Assembly: GCA_050251195.1 (NCBI GenBank)
Contig: JBFWNG010000001.1
Location: 620,001 to 684,000, forward strand
Reading direction: 5' to 3'
Length of the DNA: 64,000 nt
From: JBFWNG01 sp050251195
GTDB lineage: Bacteria; Bdellovibrionota_B; Oligoflexia; Oligoflexales; Oligoflexaceae
Position numbers and translations under genes: made by a program. Below, one piece after another: positions 43,734 through 53,900 of this stretch. The notes under the pieces are model-generated. The model saw nothing but the letters and a program-made list of their open reading frames with translations. It ran no database searches and was not told where the DNA came from. Numbering within the stretch: the first letter of the stretch is position 1; each line of letters starts with the position of its first letter.

Positions 43734-46646
43734 TTACGGACTTAAAATCTTTTTCAAAAATTGTCCCGTGTAGGACGCCTTCACTTGTGCGACGTGTTCC
43801 GGTGTGCCTTCGGCGATGATTTGGCCGCCGCGATCGCCGCCTTCGGGGCCGAGGTCGATGATCCAGTCAGCGGTTTTGATGATGTCGAGGTTGTGTTCGA
43901 CGACGAGCACTGTGTTGCCTAGATTCACGAGATGATGGAGCACTTGTAATAGGTTGCGGATGTCTTCAAAGTGCAATCCGGTTGTCGGTTCGTCGAGAAT
44001 ATAGAGCGTCTTGCCCGTGTTGGTCTTCGCAAGCTCCCTTGCCAATTTGATCCGTTGAGCTTCGCCGCCGGAGAGCGTGGTTGCGGGTTGTCCGAGTTTT
44101 ACATAGGACAGACCTACCTGCATCAGCGTTTTGAGTATGGCGAGGATACGGGGGTGTTGTGCGAAAAGTTCGCACGCTTCACCAACGGAAAGTTCCAACA
44201 CGTCGGCGATGGACTTGCCCTTGTATTTGATTTCGAGAGTTGACTCTTGGAATCGCCTGCCCTTGCAATCTTCGCAGGGGACGTAGACGTCCGATAGGAA
44301 GTGCATTTCGACGATGATGTGGCCGTCACCGCAGCAGGTTTCGCAGCGGCCGCCTTTGACGTTAAAGGAGAATCGTCCTTTGTCGTAGCCGCGGATTTCC
44401 GACTCGGGCAGCATGGCAAAGAAATCGCGGATCAAATCGAACACTTTGGTATAAGTTGCCGGATTGGAACGCGGCGTGCGGCCAATGGGTTTCTGGTCGA
44501 TATTGATGACTTTGTCGAGAAGATCGAAGCCTTCAATTTTCTTGTGCCGCCCGACCGGATCCGTTCCGTTGTAAAAATACCTGGAAGCCGCCGGCGAAAG
44601 GATTTGATTGACGAGCGTAGACTTGCCTGCGCCTGAAACGCCCGTCACGACGCAGAACGAGCCTAGCGGAATTTTGGCGTCCACGTCCCGAAGATTATTC
44701 TCGCTTGCGGCGAGTATTTTGAGCTGCGGGCTCTTTGGCGAGAAGGTTCGTCTTGACGGCGGAATTTCGATTGTTCGTTTCCCTGCGAGATACTGACCCG
44801 TAAGGGATTTCTTAACGCCTTTAACGGCGGCGATACTTCCCTCGGCAACAATTTCTCCGCCGTGTTGGCCGGCTCCCGGTCCGAAATCGACGAGCCAATC
44901 GGCGTGCGCAATGGTTTCTTCGTCATGTTCGACGACGATGAGGGTATTGCCGATGTCGCGTAGTCTCTGCAGCGTATCGAGAAGCTTCACATTGTCCCGC
45001 TGGTGCAGACCGATCGACGGTTCGTCGAGAACGTACAGAACGCCTGTCAACTCTGAGCCGATTTGCGACGCGAGCCTGATCCTCTGCGCCTCGCCTCCGG
45101 AGAGCGTGGGTCCGCGGCGATCCAGTGACAAGTAGTCCAATCCCACATTCAGAAGAAAACTGAGGCGGTTGCGGATTTCCTTCAGTAATTCGGAACCGAT
45201 GATCTTTTGGGAAGCGGTGAGTTTTAACTCTGAGATAAAGTCGAAGATCTCCGCCACCGTGAGTTTGGTTATTGACTGGATGTTGTGGTTCTTGACCTTG
45301 ACGGCAAGAATTTCTTTTCTCAACCGTTTGCCGTTGCAGCTGCCGCAAGACTGCTCGGACATAAATTTGCCGTACCATTCCTTCATGGACTCCGACTGCG
45401 TCGCTTTGAAGCGACGGAGCATTGATGGGATCAAACCTTCGTGGTTTGTCACCCACGAGCCTTCGCTTTTCTTGCCTTTCCATTTTACGGTGAGGGCTTT
45501 GTTGTTAGCGCCCCATAGGATTATTTTCTTCTGATTCGCGGGTAGGGATTGCCACGGTTTGTCTAGATTGATCTTGAGTTGCTTTTCAAACGCGTCGAGC
45601 CTTCCCTGAAAGAAGCTGTCCTCGGAACGATCCTGGTTGGCAAGTCTGCTTCGCCACGGCAGGATGGCACCCTCTCGTATCGAAAGTGTCTTGTCGGGAA
45701 TAAGCTTGTCCTCGTCCATGGTCATCACTTGGCCGATTCCGTTGCACTCAAGACACATGCCTTTGGGGGAATTGAAGGAGAACAGGCCGGGTTCGAGAGT
45801 TTCGTAGCCGATCCCGCAGCAGGTATTGTGTTCGCTCAGAAGCGATTCGCCCTGGTCAACGACGTGCAGTATTATCGCGCCTTTGCCCTGTTTGAGCGCG
45901 GTTTCAACGGAGTCTCCCGCACGGGTGCGGAACTCCTTATCGTTTTTGACCACGAGCCGGTCGACAAGGACTTCAATGGTGTGTTTCTTGTTTTTTGCGA
46001 GAGACTGAACGTTTTCGATCTCGCTGACCACGCCGTTGATACGCGCGCGCGCAAAGCCGTCGCGCTTGAGCTTGAGGAAGACTTCCTTATGTTCGCCTTT
46101 TCGATCTTTGACGAGCGGCGCAAGTATCATGATTTTTGTGCCGACGGGCAGATCCAAGATCTTGTGCACCATCGATTGCGCCGATCCTTTGCCAACAGGC
46201 TTAGAGCATTCGCAGCAATATTGTGCGCCGATTCGCGCGAACAACACGCGAAGGTAGTCGTAAATCTCGGTAATCGTGCCCACGGTCGAGCGCGGATTCT
46301 TCGACGTCGACTTTTGTTCTATCGAAATCGTCGGCGACAAACCCCGTATCGAATCGAAATCCGGCTTCTCGAGTTGGCCGAGAAACTGTCGCGCGTAGGA
46401 TGAGAGCGACTCAATATAGCGCCTCTGACCTTCCGCAAAAATAGTGTCAAATGCGAGAGACGATTTTCCCGATCCAGAAACCCCTGTAAAAACAATGAGT
46501 TTTTGCTTCGGAAGACGGACATTCACGCTCTTGAGATTGTGCTCCCGAGCTCCCGTTACCGTGATGCAATCATGTAAGTGCGCGTAGTCTTTTGCTTTTT
46601 CTCTGCGCTTCCAACCCGTACTGTCTGTGGAGATGTTGTCTAACAT
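43734..46646 (-). CDS. uvrA: UvrA excinuclease subunit A
   Basis: 970 residues, near the usual 940. Two ABC modules: Walker A GVSGSGKSS and GVSGAGKST, signatures LSGGEAQRIRLASQ and LSGGEAQRIKLARE, Walker B VLDEPSIGLH and ILDEPTTGLH. Zinc-finger cysteines CCECSKP, CLECNGIG, CETCCGDGH and CEDCKGRRF are present. It recognises DNA damage and loads UvrB in nucleotide excision repair. The N-terminus extends about 25 residues beyond the usual ITVTGAREHNLK start. Confidence 0.98.
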   Translation of the reverse strand: MLDNISTDSTGWKRREKAKDYAHLHDCITVTGAREHNLKSVNVRLPKQKLIVFTGVSGSGKSSLAFDTIFAEGQRRYIESLSSYARQFLGQLEKPDFDSIRGLSPTISIEQKSTSKNPRSTVGTITEIYDYLRVLFARIGAQYCCECSKPVGKGSAQSMVHKILDLPVGTKIMILAPLVKDRKGEHKEVFLKLKRDGFARARINGVVSEIENVQSLAKNKKHTIEVLVDRLVVKNDKEFRTRAGDSVETALKQGKGAIILHVVDQGESLLSEHNTCCGIGYETLEPGLFSFNSPKGMCLECNGIGQVMTMDEDKLIPDKTLSIREGAILPWRSRLANQDRSEDSFFQGRLDAFEKQLKINLDKPWQSLPANQKKIILWGANNKALTVKWKGKKSEGSWVTNHEGLIPSMLRRFKATQSESMKEWYGKFMSEQSCGSCNGKRLRKEILAVKVKNHNIQSITKLTVAEIFDFISELKLTASQKIIGSELLKEIRNRLSFLLNVGLDYLSLDRRGPTLSGGEAQRIRLASQIGSELTGVLYVLDEPSIGLHQRDNVKLLDTLQRLRDIGNTLIVVEHDEETIAHADWLVDFGPGAGQHGGEIVAEGSIAAVKGVKKSLTGQYLAGKRTIEIPPSRRTFSPKSPQLKILAASENNLRDVDAKIPLGSFCVVTGVSGAGKSTLVNQILSPAASRYFYNGTDPVGRHKKIEGFDLLDKVINIDQKPIGRTPRSNPATYTKVFDLIRDFFAMLPESEIRGYDKGRFSFNVKGGRCETCCGDGHIIVEMHFLSDVYVPCEDCKGRRFQESTLEIKYKGKSIADVLELSVGEACELFAQHPRILAILKTLMQVGLSYVKLGQPATTLSGGEAQRIKLARELAKTNTGKTLYILDEPTTGLHFEDIRNLLQVLHHLVNLGNTVLVVEHNLDIIKTADWIIDLGPEGGDRGGQIIAEGTPEHVAQVKASYTGQFLKKILSP

Positions 46647-46748
46647 AGTGTTTTTACGACCAAAAAAATGAGCGAATTTACTTCAGAACCAAAGTGGTTT
46701 TACCGATACGTGTAGTTAACAGAAGTCCTTCTAACGCGGCGGAGCGAT

Positions 46749-47522
46749 ATGAGCAAGCACAACAACATCAATGGGTTCACCATCATTGAACTCCTTATAT
46801 CGATGGCCATTGGTATTTTTCTGTTGAGCGCCAGCTCGGGTTTTGTGATGCGGGCGTTGAGCGTTAGCAAAGTCGTAAAATCCCGCACGCTCGTCGCAGA
46901 TTTGGAAGAACAAATTCGCCTGGCGGCCGACCACGATTTGTCTATCGTTTATTCTGGAAATCAAGAAGATAAGCTTGAGGCATGTTTGGAAGACGACGGG
47001 ATTCCCTGCACCGCTATCAGCGGCGGCAAAAAGACGATAACCAAGTTTTCGTTGTATCGCGTGAGCGGGACGAGAAACATGAAACTAAGCGGCAGCTTGT
47101 CGGCGCAAGGGGGGCCATGCGCTTCGTCCTGTCCGATACTTGTCGAAGTGTTTTTTACCCCAGAGTGCGGCGGACCTCCTACCTGTGACCAAGCGCTCAA
47201 CATTCTCATCCAATATAATTTATCCATCGACGGCGATCTCATACGAAGCGGCGCCGTATATCACCGCGTCCAGAAGACCGAAGTCGTTACCGCCGCGGAC
47301 GGAGCGAAGACCTGTGGGTTGGATAAGACGAGCCAACTGCCAACTTTCGTAAGCGGCGTGGAGCCGTTCAAGAAAAATCTAACCTGCACTGAAATGCCTG
47401 GCGTCGAACATACCATAGCTGGCGTGACCCCGGGGGATTGCATCACGGGCAAAGAAGTTCTGATTGGATTTGATCCGACAACCAAGGCGGCAATTTGTGC
47501 CCCGGTTGTTTTGACGAAATAA
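46749..47522 (+). CDS. Type IV prepilin-like protein (PilW-like)
   Basis: 257 residues. Class III leader MSKHNNING followed by FTIIELLISMAIGIFLLSA with Glu at +5, cleaved by prepilin peptidase. The mature globular part has many cysteines and a C-terminal GDCITGKEVLIGFDP-AAICAP motif resembling those of the next two genes. GGAGCGAT precedes the ATG. First of a three-gene operon of minor pilins. Confidence 0.82.
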   Translation: MSKHNNINGFTIIELLISMAIGIFLLSASSGFVMRALSVSKVVKSRTLVADLEEQIRLAADHDLSIVYSGNQEDKLEACLEDDGIPCTAISGGKKTITKFSLYRVSGTRNMKLSGSLSAQGGPCASSCPILVEVFFTPECGGPPTCDQALNILIQYNLSIDGDLIRSGAVYHRVQKTEVVTAADGAKTCGLDKTSQLPTFVSGVEPFKKNLTCTEMPGVEHTIAGVTPGDCITGKEVLIGFDPTTKAAICAPVVLTK

Positions 47523-47533
47523 GAGTGTGAACG

Positions 47534-48331
47534 ATGATCGACTCGAAAACAAAATTGTGGGCCGAAGACGGTTTCTCTCTGATTGAGGTCACTATTGCTT
47601 TGGGTGTCTTGCTCACGCTTTTGGTCGGCGGGACCATGAAATTGCGGGAAATTCGTGGAAAGATGGATAGCGTGCGCCTTTGGCAGACCGCGGACGTTCT
47701 GGCGAATCGTATCGCCGATCTTTCCAAAAGCCAAAAGGGATTCGACTATTCAGCTGCCAAGTCGAGCAACAAAGTGGTCAAAGACTGTTGGCGCAATATG
47801 GGGGCAGATTGCACCTCTAAGAGTATCGCGCTCGATTTTGATCTCTATATGTTGAACAGTCCAGATCCGTATACCGGTAATGAAGTATACTACAATATGG
47901 ACGGCAATTCCTGCGTTCCTCCAAAACCAAATTGTATCTTGCAGGTTCATACCCATGCCCAATTTTTTTGTCTTCCTGGAAGTACCTGTCCAAAGGCATC
48001 GCAACCGGTGGTTTTGATCGAAGTCTATAACGCCAAGACGAAAAAACTTTTGCGGAAGGTTTCGTCGGATGTTCAGATGGACTACCGCGAACAAATTGTA
48101 AATCTCAGTCTTACGTGCCCAACTGGACGGATCATGAAGGGGATTGGCCTAGACGGGAAGGCGATTTGCGATCCAGTTTCTGGCGTTACTTACGCTGACG
48201 CAGCGACGTTTCCGCCACTCGATATCAAACCGACGAGCTGCACGGGCGACCCGGCGGTTGTTAACGATCTGAAATTCGTTTCAGGAATAGATAAAGACGG
48301 AAACCTTATTTGTACGGCAAAATTTTGGTGA
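47534..48331 (+). CDS. Type IV prepilin-like protein
   Basis: 265 residues. Leader MIDSKTKLWAEDG then FSLIEVTIALGVLLTLLVGG with Glu at +5. The globular domain has paired cysteines and two copies of a short motif near the end: CPTGRIMKGIGLDGKAICDP and LKFVSGIDKDGNLICTA. Eleven nt after the preceding prepilin gene and 3 nt before the next. Confidence 0.8.
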   Translation: MIDSKTKLWAEDGFSLIEVTIALGVLLTLLVGGTMKLREIRGKMDSVRLWQTADVLANRIADLSKSQKGFDYSAAKSSNKVVKDCWRNMGADCTSKSIALDFDLYMLNSPDPYTGNEVYYNMDGNSCVPPKPNCILQVHTHAQFFCLPGSTCPKASQPVVLIEVYNAKTKKLLRKVSSDVQMDYREQIVNLSLTCPTGRIMKGIGLDGKAICDPVSGVTYADAATFPPLDIKPTSCTGDPAVVNDLKFVSGIDKDGNLICTAKFW

Positions 48332-48334
48332 CCT

Positions 48335-49645
48335 ATGATTTTATCAGTTAGAAAAAAATTTTTCTCGGTGTTGATGAATCCGCTGTTTCCTGGTTCGGAG
48401 ACGGGGATGTCTCTTCTTTCGGTCGTCATGTTCGGCGCCATTGGCCTTGTCGCCACAACCGGTGCGTTGCGCATTCTAGATGACAAGGTTGACCAACTTC
48501 GAATACTTCGCATGCAATCGCAACTCGACACTCTCGTTGACCGAGTCCGTGCTGCTGCAGCGTCTCGTACATCTATCACCGAGAGTGCTAAGCAAGAGCC
48601 CGGTAGCCTGTTGTATAACTGCATAGTTGACAACAACTGCAAAGTCGCCTCGACGCCATACCGCCTGTACGGCACGGTTGGAGACGAGCTAACGGGCTAT
48701 TTCAAGATTACCGGTGAGCATTGCGGTTTTACCGTGCCCAAAGGCAGCGAAACCGTGTGCCCCATTTTCGTTGAGACTCAATTGTCCATTAGTTGTGCGA
48801 GCTCGAGTATATCCTGTTTTGCGCCCAACAAAATTTCTACAACCTTCCGGGTACGCCAAGCCAATACCAACACTGCGGCAAAATTGTTTGGTGGCCGAGT
48901 CAACTTCAAGGATATCTCCGACACAGTTGAGCTTGCTCTTTTTTCCTGCCCGGAAGGCGAATATGTCAAAGCTATTAACAATGACGGAACAATAAGCTGT
49001 ACGCCGCCCGTCGCTTCTGAGTTTTCCGCGGCTTGTGACGTGCCCGGTACAGCGGCGTTTGGCCTGAGCGCCAAGGGGCTCTTGAAGTGTGCGTCGATCG
49101 ATAGTTTTTGCGCTAATCCCTTAGCGATTGTGATGGTGTTTGATATGTCTTCGTCTATGGATGACGACAACAAAGAACGAGACGCTAAGGATGCGGGCAG
49201 CAGTTTCATTGATTTCCTAAAGGCAGGGGATCTCGTTTCCGTTGTTTGGTTTAACGACGATGCCGGAGTGCAAATTTCCCGCAGCACGAGCTTTGCTGCC
49301 ATAAAAAACGCAATAAACAATCTCGATACCGAAAAGAACACAAGGGTCGATAGGGGATTGGAAATGGCCTGGGGAGAGGTTCAAAAGGCACAGCCCACCG
49401 AAACGAAAGTGGTGCTGTTTTTAGGAGACGGCAAGGCGGACAATGACAGTTGGAAGAGCGTTATCAAGAAGTTCAGGGCCGCGAGTGTGCCTATTTGGAC
49501 AGTTGGCCTAGGCAAAGACGCCGACGGAGCGGAATTGCGGTCTATCGCGACGACCTCCACGCAATATGCATTTGCAGACAACGGCGGCGCACTCAAGAAA
49601 GCATATGAAAGAATAGCACAAGATCTCTGTCGGACCGCTCCTTAA
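48335..49645 (+). CDS. Prepilin-like protein with C-terminal VWA domain
   Basis: 436 residues. A long leader ends at Gly24, then MSLLSVVMFGAIGLVATTG; the usual Glu at +5 is replaced by Ser, as in tip-located GspK/PilX-type pilins, which also lack it. The middle region carries the shared motif CPEGEYVKAINNDGTISCTP. Residues about 264-430 form a VWA domain with a complete MIDAS: D270-x-S272-x-S274, Thr near 336 and Asp365 (LFLGDGKAD). It is the probable pilus-tip adhesin of this operon. Confidence 0.82.
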   Translation: MILSVRKKFFSVLMNPLFPGSETGMSLLSVVMFGAIGLVATTGALRILDDKVDQLRILRMQSQLDTLVDRVRAAAASRTSITESAKQEPGSLLYNCIVDNNCKVASTPYRLYGTVGDELTGYFKITGEHCGFTVPKGSETVCPIFVETQLSISCASSSISCFAPNKISTTFRVRQANTNTAAKLFGGRVNFKDISDTVELALFSCPEGEYVKAINNDGTISCTPPVASEFSAACDVPGTAAFGLSAKGLLKCASIDSFCANPLAIVMVFDMSSSMDDDNKERDAKDAGSSFIDFLKAGDLVSVVWFNDDAGVQISRSTSFAAIKNAINNLDTEKNTRVDRGLEMAWGEVQKAQPTETKVVLFLGDGKADNDSWKSVIKKFRAASVPIWTVGLGKDADGAELRSIATTSTQYAFADNGGALKKAYERIAQDLCRTAP

Positions 49646-49765
49646 CCTCTGTCGAAAGGCCGTCAGATCCCGCTCCATCCCCATCTTCGACAGTATTTTG
49701 AAAATTGTATTGAAATTCATTCTCAATTTGTCTATAAACTCCTTACTCAAGACAAGGGGTTTCAG

Positions 49766-50788
49766 ATGCGACGATATTTCATCTTCGTTTTGTTATTAGT
49801 CACGGGTTGTGAAAAATTTACTGAGAGTTTCCTCCGTTCTTCTTCCACCGCTACTGCTTCTTCGAATTATACTCCCAAGACAAGAGAATACTTTATTACC
49901 GCCGAAGACGTTGAGTGGGACTATGCGCCAAGCGGCAAGAACCTCACCATGCCGGAGATGGGCATGGGCGTTTGGGGGCAACAGACAAAGTACAAGAAGA
50001 CCTTATATTTCGAATATACCGACGCAACTTACACGACCAAGAAACCTAAGCCCGAGCATTTAGGCTACTTAGGGCCGATCATTCGGGGTGTGGTGGGCGA
50101 CACTCTTAAGATTCACTTTAAGAACCTTTCCAAAGACATTCACACCATCCATCCTCACGGTGTTTTTTACGACAAGGAAAGCGAAGGCGCCAATTATGAA
50201 GACGCCAAATTTCCCGGTGGCCACGTAGGTCCTGGCGAAGAATTTGTGTACACCTGGAAGGTCAATGAAAGAGCCGGTCCTGGGCCCAACGACGCGAGTT
50301 CGGTGGTTTGGATTTACCATTCCCATATTCACTCACACGACGAAACCTACGTGGGTTTGAACGGCGCGATGATTATCACCAAGCCCGAATTCGCAAAGGA
50401 AGACGGATCGCCCAAAGACGTCGACAGAGAATTCGTAAATGTCTTCCTCGTGAATAATGAGAACCCTGAAGGCGCTGAAGAAGAGCAGCACCTAAAGCAT
50501 GCCATCAACGGCTACATTTTTGGCAATTTGCCCGGGCTCGAAGCCAAGGTTGGCGAGCATATACGTTGGTACCTTATTGGATTAGGGACAGAGGTGGACA
50601 TGCATACCCCACATTGGCATGGTTTTACAGTCCTTCACGAGGGCCGGCGCAAGGACGTTGTCGATCTTCTTCCGGCGATGATGACAACGGCGGATATGGT
50701 CGCAGATCATGCGGGATCGTGGCTTTATCACTGCCATGTCTCCGATCACATTACGGCTGGTATGATAGCCATGTTTAAGGTTAAGTAA
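49766..50788 (+). CDS. Two-domain multicopper oxidase lipoprotein
   Basis: 340 residues. Lipobox LLVTGC then two cupredoxin domains. Copper ligand motifs: HTIHPHGVFY, WIYHSHIHSHDE, HTPHWHGF and the type-1 site WLYHCHVSDHITAGM (Cys, His, Met). The size fits two-domain or ceruloplasmin-related multicopper oxidases rather than three-domain laccases. It probably acts at the membrane surface on metal ions or phenolics. Its AAGGGG ribosome site may pair with CTCCTT upstream (49739-49744). Confidence 0.88.
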   Translation: MRRYFIFVLLLVTGCEKFTESFLRSSSTATASSNYTPKTREYFITAEDVEWDYAPSGKNLTMPEMGMGVWGQQTKYKKTLYFEYTDATYTTKKPKPEHLGYLGPIIRGVVGDTLKIHFKNLSKDIHTIHPHGVFYDKESEGANYEDAKFPGGHVGPGEEFVYTWKVNERAGPGPNDASSVVWIYHSHIHSHDETYVGLNGAMIITKPEFAKEDGSPKDVDREFVNVFLVNNENPEGAEEEQHLKHAINGYIFGNLPGLEAKVGEHIRWYLIGLGTEVDMHTPHWHGFTVLHEGRRKDVVDLLPAMMTTADMVADHAGSWLYHCHVSDHITAGMIAMFKVK

Positions 50789-50809
50789 TTCTTACCGAAT
50801 TCTGCGTCG

Positions 50810-50849
50810 AAAATCCCCGGACAGCAATGTTGGGGATTTTTGTTTTTTA
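50810..50849 (+). terminator. Rho-independent terminator
   Basis: AAAATCCCC (50810-50818) and GGGGATTTT (50832-50840) form a 9-bp stem with a 13-nt loop, followed by TGTTTTTT. It lies 22 nt after the multicopper oxidase stop. Confidence 0.85.
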
Positions 50850-50941
50850 ATGTAACATTCGGAAAATAAAAGGCATTTTTTTGTGTCTTAAGTTTATGTG
50901 AGAATCGTACGAAATGCATAGATAGGCAAAAAGGGTCTTCT

Positions 50942-53900
50942 ATGCGTTTTAAGAACACACTTTTAGGGTTAGCGTTTCTCGCTTTTCTCGCGGGTTGCGA
51001 CGCCGACGTTCAAGTGCAGTCTTCCAAGGTAGAAAACCCACCTTACATCATTACGAGCGCGGAACCTCCCGAAGCTTTGCCCGGTCAAAAAGTGATTATC
51101 AAAGGCCTAAACTTTCGGACGTCGATGGTCATTATGATTGACGGCGTGGCCGTGCAGCCGACAGTGACGAGCGACACAGAGGCTTCGTTTATCATGCCGG
51201 ACTCGGCAAAAGAGAATGTCAAGGTTCTCATGAGCGAAACCGCAAAGGACGACAGCGTGGTCGAATGGGACGATTCTGAGTTCGTCGTGATTCGATCCCT
51301 AAAAAGTCTCTACCCGGTGTTTACCGGTGATTCGTCTAAGATTTGCAAAGGACAAAAGTTTATCGATAGCGCCAACAAGGTGCTGGAGGGAACAAAAAAT
51401 TGCGGTTACACCGGCCACGGCGAACCTTGCAAAGAAAACGGCGAAGTGGGCTGCGTTACGACAGACGACTACAAGGCCTACGCTATTGAGGAATGCTCGA
51501 GCAACGGGCAGACCGATTGCTTGGCCAACGATAACTATGCGGCAGCCGATTTCACCAATATTACGGAGGCTAACATCAAGAATGGCGTTGTCGCTGCGGG
51601 CGTCACCGGCGCCTACCCGTCGACGGTTTATCCATTAACAGGTGCAAGCGCCGTCGTTAATGACCTCGAAAATACTACGTTCAATGCGAAAATGACGGCT
51701 TCGACTCAGTTTGAATTCTTCGATTCGGCAGGTACGCGCTACCTGAATACCGGTGATGCGGATATCGTGGCGGCGAACTTGCCAAGCGGTGTTGACGTAT
51801 TCGGAACAACGGGTACCGGGAATGTTGAGTCTCACAGCAACTGTGCCGCAGACGGCGCCGTTGGTTGCGTGACCGTGGCAGGTTTTAAAGCGGCTGACAT
51901 GAGCGTTGCCGTCGCGGGAAATATTAAATCAGGTGTGTCCATCGCCGGCGTGGCCGGTTCGGCGGTTGAAGAGTCTCATACCAGCTGTTCGAGCGACGGG
52001 GCAGTCGGTTGTATCACAACGGCAAGCTACAAGTCAGCGGACATGGCCTCCGCTATAGCGGGCAATATTAAATCAAGTGTGACGATCGCCGGTGTGGCAG
52101 GTTCCGTGTCTGTGGAGACCCACAGCGATTGTTCTGTGGACGGCGGAGTAGGTTGCGTGACGGTAGCTGCGTTTAAAGCGGCTGATATGTCCGTTGCGAT
52201 TCCGGGAAATATCAAATCGGGAGTCTCGATCGCGGGCGTCAGCGGTTCAGCGGCCTTAGAATCGCACATCGATTGCTCTACAGACGGTGCCGTTGGTTGC
52301 GTGACTGTGGCTGGGTTTAAGTCCGCCGATATGTCCGTGGCGGTTGCGGGTAATATCAAATCAGGATCTACCATAGCTGGAGTTGCAGGTTCCATAACCG
52401 AAGAATCGCATGCCGACTGTGCTGTTGACGGCGGAGTAGGTTGTGTGACGGTGGCTGGATTCAAAGCTGCGGATATGTCTGTGGCAATTGCGGGAAATAT
52501 TAAATCAGGTGTAACGATTGCCGGCATAAATGGTTCGGCGACTATAGAATCGCATAGCGATTGTTCTTCAGACGGTGCTGTGGGTTGCGTGACGGTAGCC
52601 GGATTCAAAGCTGCGGACATGAGTGTGGCTGTGGCGGGGAATATTAAATCAGGTTCCACCATCGCGGGCATTGCTGGATCGGTTGTTGCGGAATCGCACA
52701 CGAATTGTTCTTCAGACGGTGCCGTTGGTTGCGTCACCGTAGCCGGGTTCAAATCAGCGGATATGAGCGTTGCAGTTGCAAGTAATATCAAATCTGGCGC
52801 TACAATTGCCGGAGTAGCGGGTTCCGTGACCGCAGAATCGCATAGCGATTGTTCCGTTGACGGTGGAGTAGGCTGCGTAACCGTTGCCGCCTTCAAAGCG
52901 GCCGATATGTCCGCGGCGGTGGCTGGAAATATCAAATCAGGCGTAACGATTGCCGGCATAAACGGTTCGGCGACTTTAGAATCTCATAGCGACTGTTCTT
53001 CAGACGGCGCTGTGGGTTGCGTGACGGTGGCTGGCTTTAAAGCTGCAGATATGTCCGCGGCTGTTGCAGGAAATATCAAGTCAGGTACGACGATTGCAGG
53101 TGTCGCTGGCTCCGTAACGGCAGAATCGCATAGTGATTGTTCCGTTGACGGCGGAGTAGGTTGCGTGACTGTTGCTGCCTTCAAAGCTGCGGATATGTCC
53201 GTGGCGATCGCAGGCAATATCAAATCAGGTGTAACGATTGCCGCCGTGAACGGTTCGGCGACTTTGGAATCTCATAGCGACTGTTCTTCGGACGGTGCTG
53301 TCGGTTGCGTGACGGTAGCCGGATTCAAAGCTGCGGACATGAGTGTGGCTGTGGCGGGGAATATTAAATCAGGTTCCACCATCGCGGGCATTGCGGGATC
53401 GGTTGTTGCGGAATCGCACACGAATTGTTCTTCAGACGGTGCCGTTGGTTGCGTCACCGTAGCCGGGTTTAAATCCGCGGATATGAGCGTTGCAGTTGCA
53501 AGTAATATCAAATCTGGCGCTACAATTGCCGGAGTAGCGGGTTCCGTGACCGCAGAATCGCATAGCGATTGTTCCGTTGACGGCGGAGTAGGTTGCGTAA
53601 CCGTTGCCGCCTTCAAAGCGGCCGATATGTCCGCGGCGGTGGCTGGAAATATCAAATCAGGCGTAACGATTGCCGGCATAAACGGTTCAGCGACTTTAGA
53701 ATCTCATAGCGACTGTTCTTCAGACGGCGCTGTGGGTTGCGTGACGGTGGCTGGCTTTAAAGCTGCGGACATGTCCGCGGCTGTTGCAGGAAGTATCAAG
53801 TCAGGTGCGACGATTGCGGGCATAGCGGGTTCAGTCACAGCGGAATCCCATAGCGATTGTTCTGCAGACGGCGCTGTTGGCTGCGTGACGGTGGCCGGTT

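Noticed and set aside
43628..43774. Short forward frame of about 48 codons in the gap before uvrA
   Set aside because: No ribosome site, no recognisable features, and it runs into the antisense end of uvrA.
45579..46403. 274-residue forward frame
   Set aside because: It is antisense to uvrA, which is complete and strongly conserved.
49649..49693. Inverted repeat CTGTCGAA / TTCGACAG after the VWA pilin gene
   Set aside because: The loop is 29 nt and there is no clear T-run, so it is too weak to list as a terminator.
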